Source: Scleromitrula shiraiana
Taxonomy: Eukaryota > Ascomycota > Leotiomycetes > Helotiales > Sclerotiniaceae
Reading direction: 5' to 3'
DNA length: 64,000 nt
Assembly: GCA_028455995.1 (NCBI GenBank)
Contig: JABELC010000002.1
Span: forward strand, 930,001 to 994,000
Part shown: piece after piece, positions 47,332-60,270 of the stretch
Position numbering within the stretch: the first letter of the stretch is position 1
Layout: every line of letters starts with the position of its first letter
The notes under the pieces: generated by a model
Database searches by the model: none
What the model was told of the DNA's origin: nothing
What the model saw: the letters and a program-made list of their open reading frames with translations, nothing else
Made by a program: the position numbers and the translations under genes

Positions 47332-49045
47332 GTTGGGTTGATGGAGATGGGACAGATGTCCAGGTGAAGTTTGATAACCCAATTGGGGTGGTAGAATAGG
47401 AAGCGCAAAGAATATATAGTCTCAATCAATGCAATACTTATGACTTATAAGTTTGCTTCCCAATTGAATGGTCAGAATCAATACATATTGCGATTGAAAA
47501 CTTGGATATAATGAAACTATATACAAAGCAGCAGCATATATTCCTGAGCTTATACTATGCAGCTCAACCCAGCTCAATACCCATAATGACACCCTCTCTA
47601 CATATGCATTCACAGAACATCATCAACTAATGACGATGGAGCACCAAATACAAAAGAAAATTTCCAATTGGAGGTAAAACTTTCGCAATATACTGCATAC
47701 GAAAAACCAGTGTTTATGTTTCCCCAACTTTTCTCCAAGTTTAGATGAGGGGGGTTGGTAGATCATATTATTTTCTGGGGTAGAATCCTTGGTCCGGCTT
47801 GGGTCATGATTATTTTTCTTCTTGTCTTTCGGTGAATAATATTCCGAGTGTGGGGTTCGGTTCGAGCTGTTGTGCTTGTTACCAGTATGACTTTTCACAT
47901 CTGTGTAATGAATGCATGGGGTTGTAATTGAGCTTTCAGTTATTTTTTCAATTTCGTGAGATTCTTATATACGAAATAATGAAACTGTTCTTGTATGTCG
48001 ATGATTGTGTGTAATGTTTTTGAATTGTAGATTTAGAGGGAATTTGTTTGTACGATACTTTGTTTGCTATGAATGTCCTCGGAAACTCCTTCATTACATA
48101 GAGACCAAGGATCATGTGGTAGAACATCCTTCTAGTTCATAATCTGTACAAATCTCCTTCGATTCGACGATGTTAACTTCTTACAATATGTTTCTCTAAT
48201 CTGATTTGCAATATGCAATACCATCAAACTAGACATGAGAGCTCGATTCCTATTCTAGAAAGAGTGTATTGTGTAATGCAATTTCCCGCAGGCCACTCGA
48301 GTTTGAGAGATCGCTAATAGGAGACATATATGTTGATCGCTCCTACTGATCTCTGACTCGGAAGACTGTCTGGTAGATGAAGAAATCATACTAAGATTAA
48401 AGGCCTGGAGCATCGAGTTCTTGGAAAGGTAAGTTTAGGTCAGCTCATTTCTTATCCGTATAAGGGGAGAAAGGGAGGAAGGAGCGAACCTCGAGTGATG
48501 GAGGAAAGCTATCCAGTGATGCGGATGGTGTGTTTATCAACTTTGCATAGAAATGTTCAAAAATGGGGTCTCCGAGGCGTGTCTATCTCTACACCTTTTG
48601 ATGTTAATGATACTCACTTTGAGTTCTGTATAGTTTATGCTTTCCAGTTTGTTGAAAATCGTTGTTCATAAAGGCATTTAAAGATTTTTACAGTCTCAGA
48701 CTTATTATATCTGGGGGAAAGAGGTTCTGTATTTTACCTAGTTCACATTTCATAATTAATGTAAGAGTCAATGTTCTATATGTACAAAGCCTCCTCCATT
48801 CTTGACTTCAATACTTTTAAAGAAGATTTTTATGGCGTATACAGTATGTCATATTTTCTCTATGTGTAGTTTTTTATCATTTTTATTCATATCTATATAC
48901 CATCTCTTCTTCTTTTTCCCCATTCCAATTAAAAATGCAATACATCTCTACTCTATTTCATCTTTCTTTTAATTTACAAGACAAAACAACAATTTCAGCT
49001 CCATATATAAATGTACAAACATCAATCTCATCCAACTAATGCTAC
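47332..49045. other. Intergenic region between same-strand genes
   Basis: It holds the exo-polygalacturonase promoter and the 3' flank of the MDR gene. No other coding or structured signal was found. Confidence 0.6.
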
Positions 49046-49096
49046 TTACTCGATCTTAATAGCCAACTTTCCAAAATGCTTTTGATCCCACATATA

Positions 49097-50375
49097 TTAA
49101 TAAGCATCTCTCAATTCATTGATAGAGAATACTTTGGTGTCAACTATGGGTTTGATGGCGTTGGCATCGATTGCTCGGTTCTAGAGAAAGGGTGAGAAAA
49201 GAGATGTTAGTTATTGGGGAACGGATTATAGGGGAGGAAAATAGAAGAGGGTCGCATAAGCGTGCTTGGTTTTGATTCCATGTTGACATACCATATCTTC
49301 AAATTGTTCCCTACTTCCAACCAAAACCCCCCTAACAGTACAAATGTTCATCAAACAATCCAAAAACTCTGGTTGGTCCTTTGATCCACCTGCTAAAAAT
49401 CCAATAATACTAATGACACCGTCGATTTTAATGGCTTTCAAACTTTGAGCCATGGTGTTTGGTCCTCCGACCTCAAGTATATGATTCACACCTTCTCCAT
49501 TTGGTGTGAGCTTCTTCGCCTCCTCGCCCCAATTTGGCGTTTCCTTGTAGCTGATTACATGGTCTACACCAAGGGATCGGAGGGTTTCGGCCTTTTGAGC
49601 GGAGGATGTGGTGGAGATCACTGTGGCACCGCCACCTTTGGCAAATTGGACTGCGAATATGGAGACACCGCCCGTCCCTTGAGTTATAACTACTGATCCG
49701 GGCTTCAAAGGTTTGAGTCCGTACAGAGCATTCCACTTGATGGGGAAAATTGGCAATAATTTTTTGTTGTGATGTTTGTGTGCTGGTGGCCGATTATATA
49801 GGATTACTCACAGCAGTAAGAGCAGCGCAGGGAAGTGTGGCCCCTTCTAAATAGAAAAGGGAAGAGGGCATGGTGACAAGACCATTTTCGTTGAAGACTC
49901 CGTATTGGCGAAGAGTTCCATCAACGGCTCCGCCAAGTCCGGTTTGTAATGATGCGGGTTTGAGTGAACCTCCAATGTGAGCTTGGTTGAAGAGAGTGAG
50001 GACTTTGGATCCTGATGTGAATCGTGTTACTTTTGAGCCTACTGCAAGAACTTCGCCGGCGCCATCGGACCCGGGGATTATGCCTGAGGCGAGAGGGAAC
50101 GCCTATTGACCCCGAGAGATAGAATTGATTGATTAATCGGGGACGTACATTTTTTGAATGGTGTATTGTGGGGAACATATTTTTGTAAATTGGATGAAAC
50201 TTACCTTTGGAATAATCAAATCCCTATAGTTCAAAGAAGCAGCGTGAAACTTCACGAGAACATCATTTGCACCTAATTCAGGAATGGTAGACTGAGTATC
50301 ATATTTCAAGCTGTCAAATCCATCTTGACCTTCTACTCTCCAAGCCTTTGTGATTTTTGGAATAGACTGAGCCAT
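49097..50375 (-). CDS. Zinc-independent MDR oxidoreductase (quinone oxidoreductase/alcohol dehydrogenase-like), truncated by a late stop
   Basis: Exons 50375-50205, 50102-49812, 49735-49292 and 49180-49097 give 329 residues. The N-terminal GroES-like half has the NYRDL and PGSDGAGEV signatures. The Rossmann half has TQGTGGVSIFAVQFAK (NADPH pocket) and ILEVGGPNTMAQSL. No structural or catalytic zinc ligands are evident, as in the quinone-reductase branch. Such enzymes reduce quinones or enoyl groups with NADPH in the cytosol; the substrate is unknown. The final exon reads LRDAY and then TAA (49097-49099). Beyond it the same frame continues for 16 sense codons, YMWDQKHFGKLAIKIE, to a second TAA at 49046-49048. 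This tail looks like the normal family end, so the first stop probably replaces a Gln codon (CAA). The protein loses 17 residues, and it may be unstable. Confidence 0.85.
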
Positions 50376-53300
50376 AATTAATGTAGTAGAAGATAAGATG
50401 CTATATCGTAAAAAAATGAATGAAGTTTTGAGAAGGAAATGATACAAAATTTGAGGATATATATGTAATGTTATTACATATAATAATAGTACAGAGGAAG
50501 AAGTTGAGCTTCAGAAAAGCATTATGCCATTAACGTGCCCGACCAGCAATACTATCTATCCGCCATATCGGCGTCATGATGGATTGTTAAGCCACAAACC
50601 TGCTATCTCCTAGTTTCCTACTATAAATAGGAGATGTATCATCGGCATTTTCATCTCGGTATATAAAAATAGGGAGAAGTTATTGATTCAGTAAAAGCTA
50701 GAATCTTCCACATAACTCTGAGCAATTAAATTATAGTAATCTAGAATAGGATATAATGGGTCTTGATATTGACCCATTCCACAATTGTTTTACACTGATG
50801 TGTTTGTTGACTTTGCTCAAGGGTTTGTCCCTTCTCTCTTCAAGTATTTGATTGAAGCTTGAGATGAACACTCACTATTAGTATCATCCATGAAGGTTCC
50901 AAGGCTAACATTGAAAAAAAAAAGATTTGATCTCGGTGAAGATGCTTTGGCCGAAGAATAGAGTGAAGCTCAAAAGATTACTTAACTGCCATTGCTTGTA
51001 TGACTAATCAAACTCCAATCTTTGGGGCTTGATTGGATATAGCATGATTAATCAGCTTCCTACTACTCGACCAAATTCTATAAATCCAAACAACAAACCT
51101 CTCAAATGAACCAGCAACTAGAAACTTGATATCTTTCACAGATTGGGGGCGACTAAAACTATCTTGAGTTTCTTTTTCTTTAGATCTCGGTATTGACCGT
51201 CCGTCCATTCGGTACCTGGTCGGTCCGTTGCGGTAATCATAAACTCTAAAAGATTATCCAGATGCCTTTCCTGGCTGAGGATCTCTTTGACCACCTTGTG
51301 ATCAACCTTCCTAAGTAGGACAAGATTTCAAGCCAACATTGCCAGCATAAACAAGCAAGAAAATCCGTCACTGCATACTACATACGATTAAGATGGAAGG
51401 GACTTAAGTTGGGGTTTTGAAGTTGACTTTCGGGCCAAGACTCTATTGATTTCTGAACTATGCGAAAGACGAATCAAAACTTCAAATCTATTGTTGATTG
51501 ACTAGGTACAGACATCTGTACAGGTATGAGTTATTTGTTTATCAGGTGGACGATTGATTCCAAAATTTGGGCCTAAGAATTGAGAAGCTTTAGTGTAGTA
51601 CAATCTGCATTGCGACCAATCTTATACACGAAGTTTCGACCTCAGCTTTGTATCGCGTTGAAATAATCTAAGTGACACGACATCGAAAAAGAGTGACCGA
51701 AGGATGGCATGTCGACCCCTGATTCCACCGTCTGACCTCCGAGTAAATCTATCGCACTTATTTGAATGCCACAGCCAAGCTTCTCACGAAAGGGAATTTC
51801 GCATCGAAAGGCGTCATTTCTTCTCCTCCTGTCCTTTGCTACATGCTGTTCCACACACGGTTGTGGGGAGATCAATATTGCTATGATGTTGACTCTTTCT
51901 AACCCAAAGATAGAATGTATCAAACATTGAGATCTTTCGAATTCTCCGAGATATCCAACTTTCACCACGAAAGGACCGATATGAGTTTCTACTTTTGTAC
52001 ACCTCTTCCGAATTTCCAGATTCGTGTCAGATGAACTTTTGGATGCAATCGAATTTTTATCTCACGATGATCAGATCATCGAAGAGAGGAACGTGTAAAG
52101 GATCTTCTAGTCAGCTGCTAACCATATTAATGAAAAGATTGGGATTTTCATATTAAGGTAATGTAAAGCGAGAGGCTCGTTTTATCTGGGGTAACTAGGT
52201 TTGTATGCGGGAACATCGGCCCATCCACCGTTCTGCGCTTCTCCACAGTACCAGGTTCTGCCAAACGTGGAGACTGTTCTTATTGAGCTTATGTTGACTT
52301 TGTTAAGATCTTTTATTTGATTTGCTCTCGAATAATCCGATGTTCTACTGTATGCATTCATCTCTTCATTATTTGACAACCTCACGATACACATAGGAAT
52401 TGAATTTTAGGAATAGGGGTTCCACGGATCAATCACATATAATTCATTGGAGACAATAGCGCGTCAAAACTGCGCTACTCATATCGCGGCGAAGTTCGGC
52501 ATCTTATGATAAACGGGCCATATTGCGTTGTTCGGGTGGCTGGATGGGGCTTGCTGTTGAGCCAATACGTCTTATACCCTGGACACGGAGATCGAGACGA
52601 AATGCACCATTACGAGAGGAGGGAGATATGATCTACCAGGAGTCAGAAGCTTGCCTTCGATAAACAATATGATGCACATAGCTATGATACCAATCGCATA
52701 TCACAAATCAAACTAAATCGAAAAAATAAAGTACCGAAGTATTATTGCTCCTTGGATCCCATCAGGACCAAGCATGGATGGCTTCGGCTCTCCGCATTTT
52801 AAGCAGTACTCAACCTGCACCTGCATATGGCAATCTACTCAAGGTTTGCGCTCATAATACGTGGAGTCTCTATGTCTGGAGAAAAGGCAAACCCTCATTC
52901 TGGATTGTGCATTGCATGCTAGCACTGCACACCCCCAAAAGCCTGACGTGACCCGACCGTTACCGATCTAGAGACGAGATAAATATTGATCAGGCCTTGC
53001 AGGTTCAAATGCCACTTTGCTTACGAGGTTTCGTCAAATCATTGAAATCAATATGGCGTTGCCAAGAGGTTGGGTCGGGGCACAGAGTCATATTAGGATT
53101 GGGGCGAGATTTGGAAAATCGACCGAAAACAACATGTGCACGCGAGGAAGCTCGAATAAGAATGACCAACATCGGACCGTTTGAACATTATGTGGTTGAC
53201 TAACCTGGAATAGAAACCTAACCAGAAATATCTTTTGGGATTTGTATGTTTGTAATGTAATATGCATGTAGCCCATAATTTACTGCGGAGCGGTAATTGG

Positions 53301-53805
53301 CATTTGCATTTGCATTTGCATGTGCCCAGAAGATGTATGGATTTCTCGGTAAGACTTTTAAATGGATTGCTACTAATCATTAATGTTGTATTTAAATGAG
53401 GCGTGGTGGGTATAGTAGTATAATCTCCAGTAGGCAATAAGGAGATGTAGATGCTTCCCCTACATATACGGTAGTGACGGTTTACCTCGGGGTTTGAGTA
53501 GCTTTAGAACCACGCATAAAGATCAGCTAAGAGAGGGGCAAAGAAATAATGAAGAAATGTTTATCATATGTTATGTATGTAAATGTAAACTGTATCAATT
53601 ATGCGCACCCATTAACGATCAATCATTTTCACACCTAAGCATATGTAGGCTGTAGGTATTGCTGCATCTAGCCTTCTAGAAGGGACTAATCGAACTTTTC
53701 ACATGAAACATAAAACTACAAAAAAAAAACAATGCTTCTTTCGCACCCATGAATCGAAACTAACTTCTGAACACTGTAATGTCTCCGATTAAAAAGTATG
53801 GGGTT

Positions 53806-53831
53806 CTGGAGTTCTGGAGTTCTGGAGTTCT
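53806..53831. repeat. (TTCTGGAG)n tandem repeat
   Basis: Three units of eight or nine bases. Confidence 0.85.
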
Positions 53832-54202
53832 AACGGGCACCATAAACCTAACGTTAAGGTTTCTCCCCTCCCTAGTCTAGCCTCCTAGTGTTTCGGTACA
53901 GTAGTTCTAGCCATTAAATTTTTTACGGCTATCATTACCCTCCCGTCACTAATTAACGCCACATATTTTACGTTTGTCTCATCTTAACTTTTTATGTATA
54001 TGATATGTATGTAATGTATGTATGTATGTATGGTGAAAGGGGTGGAGGGTGATCCGAACCTTCGAGATGAGGTGTGTATGGATAAGACGGTCATGGCCAA
54101 GGGTAGATCTGGTGTCACAAAGTTGCAACATACTCTACCATACGAATACCATGCCATATTTTATACCTAACCATCGCATCGCATTCTTCTGATCATGGAT
54201 CA

Positions 54203-54275
54203 TGGATTGGTTGTATGGTATGGATTGATTGTATGGTATGGATTGATTGTATGTATGGATTGATTGTATGGATTG
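54203..54275. repeat. Tandem repeat, unit TGGATTGATTGTATGGTA
   Basis: About four imperfect copies, with the unit shortening from 18 to 13 bases. Confidence 0.85.
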
Positions 54276-55281
54276 TTAGATCATCTCAACTTCCTAAATT
54301 TATTCGTTCGTGTACTACCTCTGAAAGACACTACTGTACTCTACCTTTACTTTCACTCGAGATCCTTGAAATTCCTGGGGTTATTATTGCGCAAGTTTGC
54401 AATGGAAACCTTGGATGAACTAATAAGAACCTCTCACAGTTTTGCTACCAATTGAACCTTCTTTCTTTACACCACAAAAGTCACTCCACACTCCACACTC
54501 CACATTCCCATTTCAACACCACTCTCCACTATCCTGTTAGCCTTAACCCCTCTCTCCTATTCCTCCTCATGTCAAAGATCCCCCAGAGGATCCAAACAGA
54601 AAGATGAATGTCGATAACTACGTAACTCACATACATAAGTAGTAGTAAATGTAAACACGCCGTCATTTATCAGTGGTCGCCTCTCACTTATGATCAAGAT
54701 AATTGGTCCAAATAAAAGGGAAGGGGAAAAAAAGAACAAGTGAATTTCACAACTTGGCAATAACCTTGTCCTCATGGTTTTTATTTGTTTTATTTGTTTT
54801 CGGAAAAAGTGTGGCCGAGTGAGTGAATTCGGAGGTGATGCCGCCGTGGGGTAGCTCTCCGAGACCATACCAGCATCTACTCCCTGTCCTCATGCTGACC
54901 TTCAATACCCTTGTCTCTCCACAAGTTCAAGCAATATGCCCTTATCCTTCGCTGCATGCAAACCCCGCCATAGAATTTTATAATAATCAAGATATTGGTT
55001 GGTCAAATTGTGGCGTTGAACTGTTATTTTACCTTTGTATCTGTCCCGTTCAAGTTGAGAAGGTCCTGCTGATTAGCAAGAACCCTCATCCCAACATATA
55101 TCAATTTCAGGAGATATAGATGCTTTACATCGCACACCTTTTTTGAGTCATTTCAAAAGTCGTTCCCCCTTTTCCCATCTACTTGAAAGGCTACATATCA
55201 CACTACCAAGATTGTTCTTTCAAGTCTTTTACATCAATCTTGTTCTCATAAAATTTACTTGTCTAACAACTCATCGTCAAG

Positions 55282-58200
55282 ATGCTTTCAAACCCACTGC
55301 ACCGTTTTTCGGCATACAATGCTTTACCGTCAAACAATATGCTCTCGAACGGGCATTTGTCGTCCAATCACATGCACACTTCGGGTCTAGACACCCTCGC
55401 GCATGGCTCTCAATATGCTCTTCAACTTCAGCACGTAGATATTCATCAAAACTCACAAGTTCACAGAAACGCAGGCTCGAAACATCGTCAACAGCCCTAT
55501 CCAATGGGAGGAGTACAAAACACTAGTGGCAGATCTTCCAACGGAACAGGCAGTTCTGCTACAATCCGGCGCAGAATTAGCAGAGCTTGCGATCAATGCA
55601 ATCAACTCAGAACCAAGTGCGATGGTCAGAGTCCATGCGCTCATTGTCAGGGTAAGTGTTTTTGGGAAGTTTTAGAACAAGGCTGATAGAATCACAGAGT
55701 TCGCTTTATCTTGCGAGTATATCCGTGAACGAAAGAAGCGAGGCAAGGCTTCCCGTAAAGATCTTGCACAACAAGCTGCTGCCGCTGCTGCTGCAAATGG
55801 ACAAAAGTCGCCTACTGGACAATCATCCGAGGAGAGATCGCCAACGGAGTCCCGCAATGAGAACCCTTCCTCAGCCACTTCCTCCACTAACGACAATGCC
55901 GAGTTTCCAAGGCCTGCTCCATCCAGATCTTTGAGTCTTAACACGACAGGACTTGAGAAACCTACCGCCCGAGAACTAATGAAGAAAAGAAATCGTGCTG
56001 CTAGCCTTGAAAATCTCACCGAGGTACCTCATGGCCAACAACCTCACGTTAGCCGCGCAGAAGTGGATCAAATCAGCAATCCCGCGTCCCTGAATATGAA
56101 CGGCTATTCAACTATGCATGGCTACCGAACCGCCTTGAACCCCCACATTATGAATGGCAATGGCAACCATGCAAACTTCAATTCATCGCAAGCTGGCTAT
56201 TCGGATCTGCCATATGGAATCCAGGGACACAGTCCGCCTAATTTTTCGGGTAACACCCCAGGTCCCTTTCGTTTAGCCGAAAGCCCTTTGCCCGGCTTTC
56301 CTATGGGCTCAGAAGCCCCTTCACCCGGTGGGTGGATGTCATTACCCTCTCCTTCAAACCAGTACCAACACGTGACACATCAGAACTTCAACGTACCACT
56401 GCGTTACCCCGTGCTGCAACCCTTGGTTCCGCACCTTGGCAGTATCATCCCTCTACCTTTAGCTTGTGATCTTCTCGACTCATATTTCGCAAGTTCGTCG
56501 TCTGCGCTAATGCACCCGACATCTCCTTATATTCTCGGTTACGTATTTCGAAAACATTCTTTCCTTCATCCTACAAAATCTAGGCAATGTACACCTGCCT
56601 TACTTGCAAGTATTCTATGGGTTGTGGCACAAACCAGTGACGCAGCTTTTCTCACAGCTAGTCCTTCATCAAGAGGACAAATAAGTAAAAAACTATTCGA
56701 TCTTACTGTCGGTCTACTGAAACCTCTCATACACGGACCGATAGCAAATGAAACCTCATCATCAAACTTTTCAAATACCGTCATCAACGGTGTTACATTA
56801 GGTGGTCTTGGTGCAGTACTACCAGGCTTAACACATTCCGATACATTCAACAACGAAACAGGTGCTTATGGTGCAGCGGGCACACTCGACGATGTCATAA
56901 CTTATATTCATCTCGCTACTGTTTTTTCAGCTAGCGAGTATAAGGGAGCTAGTCTTCGATGGTGGAATGCGGCATGGTCACTAGCCAAAGAACTGAAACT
57001 GGGCAGAGAATTACCACCAAGTTCACCATCGATGGCTCCCGATCAATCTTCAGACGCCGCTAATGATGTTGATGCCGATGGTGAAGACGACGACGAAGTA
57101 CCTCGTACGCCCGACCCAGCTACCGAGGAGGAAAGAGAAGAGAGGAGAAGAATATGGTGGCTTTGTTATACAATGGACAGACACCTTGCACTCTGTTATA
57201 ATAGACCACTTTTTCTGTTGGACATAGAGTGTGAGGGCCTTCTTCAGCCAATGGATGATACATTATGGCAGGCTGGAGAATTCTATACTGGTGATTCAGA
57301 CATTCATATTACTTCCCCGAATGGTACGCAACGGATAAGAAGGCGAGGACCTAACTTTCAGTGTACTGGACATAGTATATTCGGATATTTCCTACCCCTC
57401 ATGACGATCCTCGGCGAAATCGTCGATCTCTATCACGCGAAAAACCACCCTCGATTCGGTATTGGTTTCCGCTCAGCTCGTGAGTGGGACGACCATGCCA
57501 ATGAAATCGCGAGGCAACTCGATGCCTACGGCCAAAGTCTCAAAGACTTCGAAACCGAACATATTCCTCCGTCAACAGATGATCAAGAAGATCAAAATAT
57601 GGAAGGTGGTATAAAATCTACAAATAATTCCCACGAGCATAATGATATTAGTACCCCCTCTGTTCATTCAGTACATACGCACGCTACCTCCAACCATGTT
57701 TCTGAAGCTCACATTCAGGCTCGCATAGTGGTAGCTTATGGTACACATGTAATGCATGTTCTCCACATTCTCCTAACTGGGAAATGGGATCCGATATCTT
57801 TACTTGATGACAATGATCTTTGGATATCTTCGCAGAGTTTCATTAATGCGACAGGTCATGCTGTTAGCGCAGCAGAAGCTATTAGCAGTATTCTTGAATA
57901 CGACCCTGGATTGGAATTCATGCCGTTCTTTTTTGGCATATATTTATTACAAGGTAGCTTTCTGCTATTGCTTATTGCCGATAAACTCCAAGTACGTTCA
58001 CTCCCGCAACTCTTTCTGTTATGTATTATTTGGACTTTCAAGCCAACATGAGAAATAGGTCGAAGCATCACCTAGTGTGGTGAAGGCTTGCGAAACAATC
58101 GTACGAGCTCATGAAGCCTGTGTTGCGACTCTGAATACTGAATATCAGGTATGAATATTATTGTTCTCTCTCTCTCTTGATACATCGGATTGTTGCTTAT

Positions 58201-58354
58201 ATGTTCACAGAGAAATTTCAGAAAAGTCATGCGTTCAGCATTAGCACAGGTTCGAGGGAGAGTACCAGAGGATTTCGGCGAACAGCAATTGAAAAGGAGA
58301 GAAGTGTTGTCATTATATCGGTGGACTGGTGATGGAACAGGATTGGCGCTTTGA
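55282..58354 (+). CDS. xlnR: Xylanolytic transcriptional activator XlnR/Xyr1
   Basis: Four exons (55282-55651, 55698-57991, 58059-58148, 58211-58354) give 965 residues. The N-terminus MLSNPLHRFS, the Zn2Cys6 cluster (C103, C106, C113, C119, C122, C129 within RRRISRACDQCNQLRTKC), the basic linker ERKKRGKASRKDLAQQ and the C-terminus YRWTGDGTGLAL are hallmarks of XlnR/Xyr1. The first intron interrupts the zinc cluster between C122 and C129. An Ala-rich and Ser-rich disordered region follows, then the fungal-specific transcription-factor middle domain (about 330-720, including ERREERRRIWWLCYTMDRHL-like text) and a long C-terminal regulatory part. XlnR activates xylanase, some cellulase and D-xylose pathway genes in response to xylose (family knowledge). 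The exo-polygalacturonase 8 kb away need not be a target. Confidence 0.97.
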
Positions 58355-58968
58355 ATTTTACTATATTTGCATTTATGTCAATGGAACTCGGAAATCGGGA
58401 ATTGGGACATGGGACTTGGGCGCATTAGGATGAGTTTTGGATTGACTATGGTATGGTATGGATGGCACATCTCGGGAGGAAAACAAAACCCTGATATGAT
58501 TGGTCTGGCGTCTTTGCTTGTTAAGTGATATGATCTATGCTGTGTCAACCTCGAGATTTTTTTGCGGATATCGATATTCAGGCTTTTTTCTTTTTGTTTT
58601 ATTGAATTTAAAACATTTCTAGAAGAACTTTTCAACTTATTTTATACTCATATTATATTTCAACACATGGTTGCTTGACCTTCTTGGGAAGTCGCTATGA
58701 TTGCTCTTTACTATTTCATATGTCCACCATATGTATGTAAATACAACCTGTTTAGCTCCTTCCTTCTCCGTTCTAAAGATTCTATGTTTACTTCACTTAT
58801 TATTGTCTCAAGTCCTTTTACATGTTAAGAAACAACATCAAACCCACCCATATTTGCATATTCTATATTTTATCAATTTTGCATATTTAAGAAACTTCTA
58901 CTACTCTCCAGCTTATCTACTTTCTTCACCTATTCTTGTATCATCTAGCCTTCGAAAACCCCTTCATT
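58355..58968. other. Intergenic region between same-strand genes
   Basis: It holds the xlnR 3' flank and the promoter of the next gene. Nothing else is visible. Confidence 0.6.
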
Positions 58969-59868
58969 ATGAATGACACAGATCAAGAATCTCTTAATCA
59001 TGCCAAGTCAGATACCACCATCTTCGATGAGAAGTTAGAGAGCGCTCTTCGTATCGTCGAGATACAGCGCGATATGGTCTCAAAATCAGAATCCCCCATA
59101 GAATCGAGCTTAGCCATACCCATACAACCCTACCCCGAGATAGATAATTATTCCAAGGCCGTTACCGCGTCATTTATAGACCATCCAGGAGTCAATTCTG
59201 CCCTGGAGGAAATTAGCGAATGTTCCGTGGTAGCGAAATGTACTATAAACCGCCCCGCCAAGTTTTGCGTAGACGTCATGGCAAGTCCAGACATTGTACG
59301 TACATTTTTGTTCTTTTAAGTGCTCTTAAGACTGATGTTCGTGTTTCCTCAGTGGAGTAAATGGAATACTTTCAACCCCAGCTGCTTTCTCCTAGATGTC
59401 CAGCATCCTTGCTGCACTCGATCGACAAGACCCTCTGCCCCTAAATTGGCGTTTCTTTTTCCGGCTCGCGCCATAATTCATCACCGAAAAGGGATTAATA
59501 GTGCGTGGGTCGAAACATTTCTTGGATCCAGGGACGTAGGAATACATACAATAGAATATAAACTCGAACGTCTTAGTACTGGCAGAAAGCATCATATTTT
59601 GACTTGGAAGTTAGTCGGCCTGCCGGATGGATTGACTGCCGAGCGAGAGATGGTATTCAGCGAGTCGAGAAATAGAAAGCAAACGGAGTTTTGGTGTAAG
59701 GAGAAGTATAAAGGGGAGCGCGCACGGGCTTTCGGAGATATGAAAGAGAGGAAAAACATGAAAGGATATACAAACGAGGACATTGCAATGGGGTTTGGAG
59801 ATATTGTGAGTGATCTAAAGAAGTATTGTGAATCTCACCCCAAGCGGTCAAAACGTCCTCGTTCATGA
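58969..59868 (+). CDS. SRPBCC (START/polyketide-cyclase-like) fold protein
   Basis: Two exons (58969-59295, 59353-59868) with a 57-nt intron give 280 residues. Residues 1-70 look disordered. The rest shows the pattern of fungal SRPBCC proteins: a beta strand with paired A-x-C and FCVDVMASPDI, then WSKWNTFNPS, and a late ILTWKLVGLPDG strand before a long C-terminal helix (GDIVSDLKKYCESH). The tail KRSKRPRS is basic. The fold makes a deep pocket for lipids or other small hydrophobic ligands; the ligand here is unknown. The ATG at 58969 is the first in frame. It lies between xlnR and the nitrate regulator and shows no obvious functional link to either. Confidence 0.72.
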
Positions 59869-60270
59869 ATAGATATAGCATCCGCTGCATAGCATTCTGA
59901 GATTCGAGAAAGGTTGGTTGGGTGAACAAGCATAGAATGAAGATGAGTGTAGAAGGGATGTATTGTTGATTGGCATAAGACATAAGCTTCAGCGAATTGG
60001 ACAACGAAGACACTTTTTCTATTCCAAACATAGCGATATCCAATAACAAGCTTAAACGCACCAATTTTCCCTCTATGATACTTGTGCTCCATCCCTACCT
60101 GTCGACATCAATTATTCGAAACCAGATCGTTATTATCATGAAACTTCTCCAAAACCCGAGGAGAGCCAGCCACAAACTCCTGCGCTCAAGACACCAGGTA
60201 TATAAAGAAATGAGAAAAGACATACGCTCCATATTCCTTCCAAATATCATCATATAATATAATCATCAGT
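59869..60270. other. Intergenic region between convergent genes
   Basis: Only 3' flanking sequence is visible. Confidence 0.6.

Larger units (their letters stand above)
50376..55281. other. Gene-poor region, 4.9 kb, upstream of xlnR
   Basis: No frame longer than about 110 codons, and none with a recognisable motif, was found. There are TTCTGGAG (53806-53831) and TGGATTGATTGTATGGTA (about 54203-54275) repeats. The last few hundred bases probably hold the xlnR promoter and a long leader. Confidence 0.6.

Noticed and set aside
24345..50375. A secondary-metabolite or catabolic gene cluster built on the monooxygenase, bZIP and MDR oxidoreductase
   Set aside because: No backbone synthase is present and the genes are widely separated by housekeeping genes.
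51008..53437. Several 60-114 codon frames as small genes or transposon remains
   Set aside because: They lie on both strands and overlap, with no motif, splice logic or repeat ends.
54042..54851. CreA-type SYGGRG sites (GTGGAG near 54042, GTGGGG near 54846) upstream of xlnR
   Set aside because: The six-base degenerate motif is expected by chance several times in a region this size; single unpaired sites are not evidence of control.
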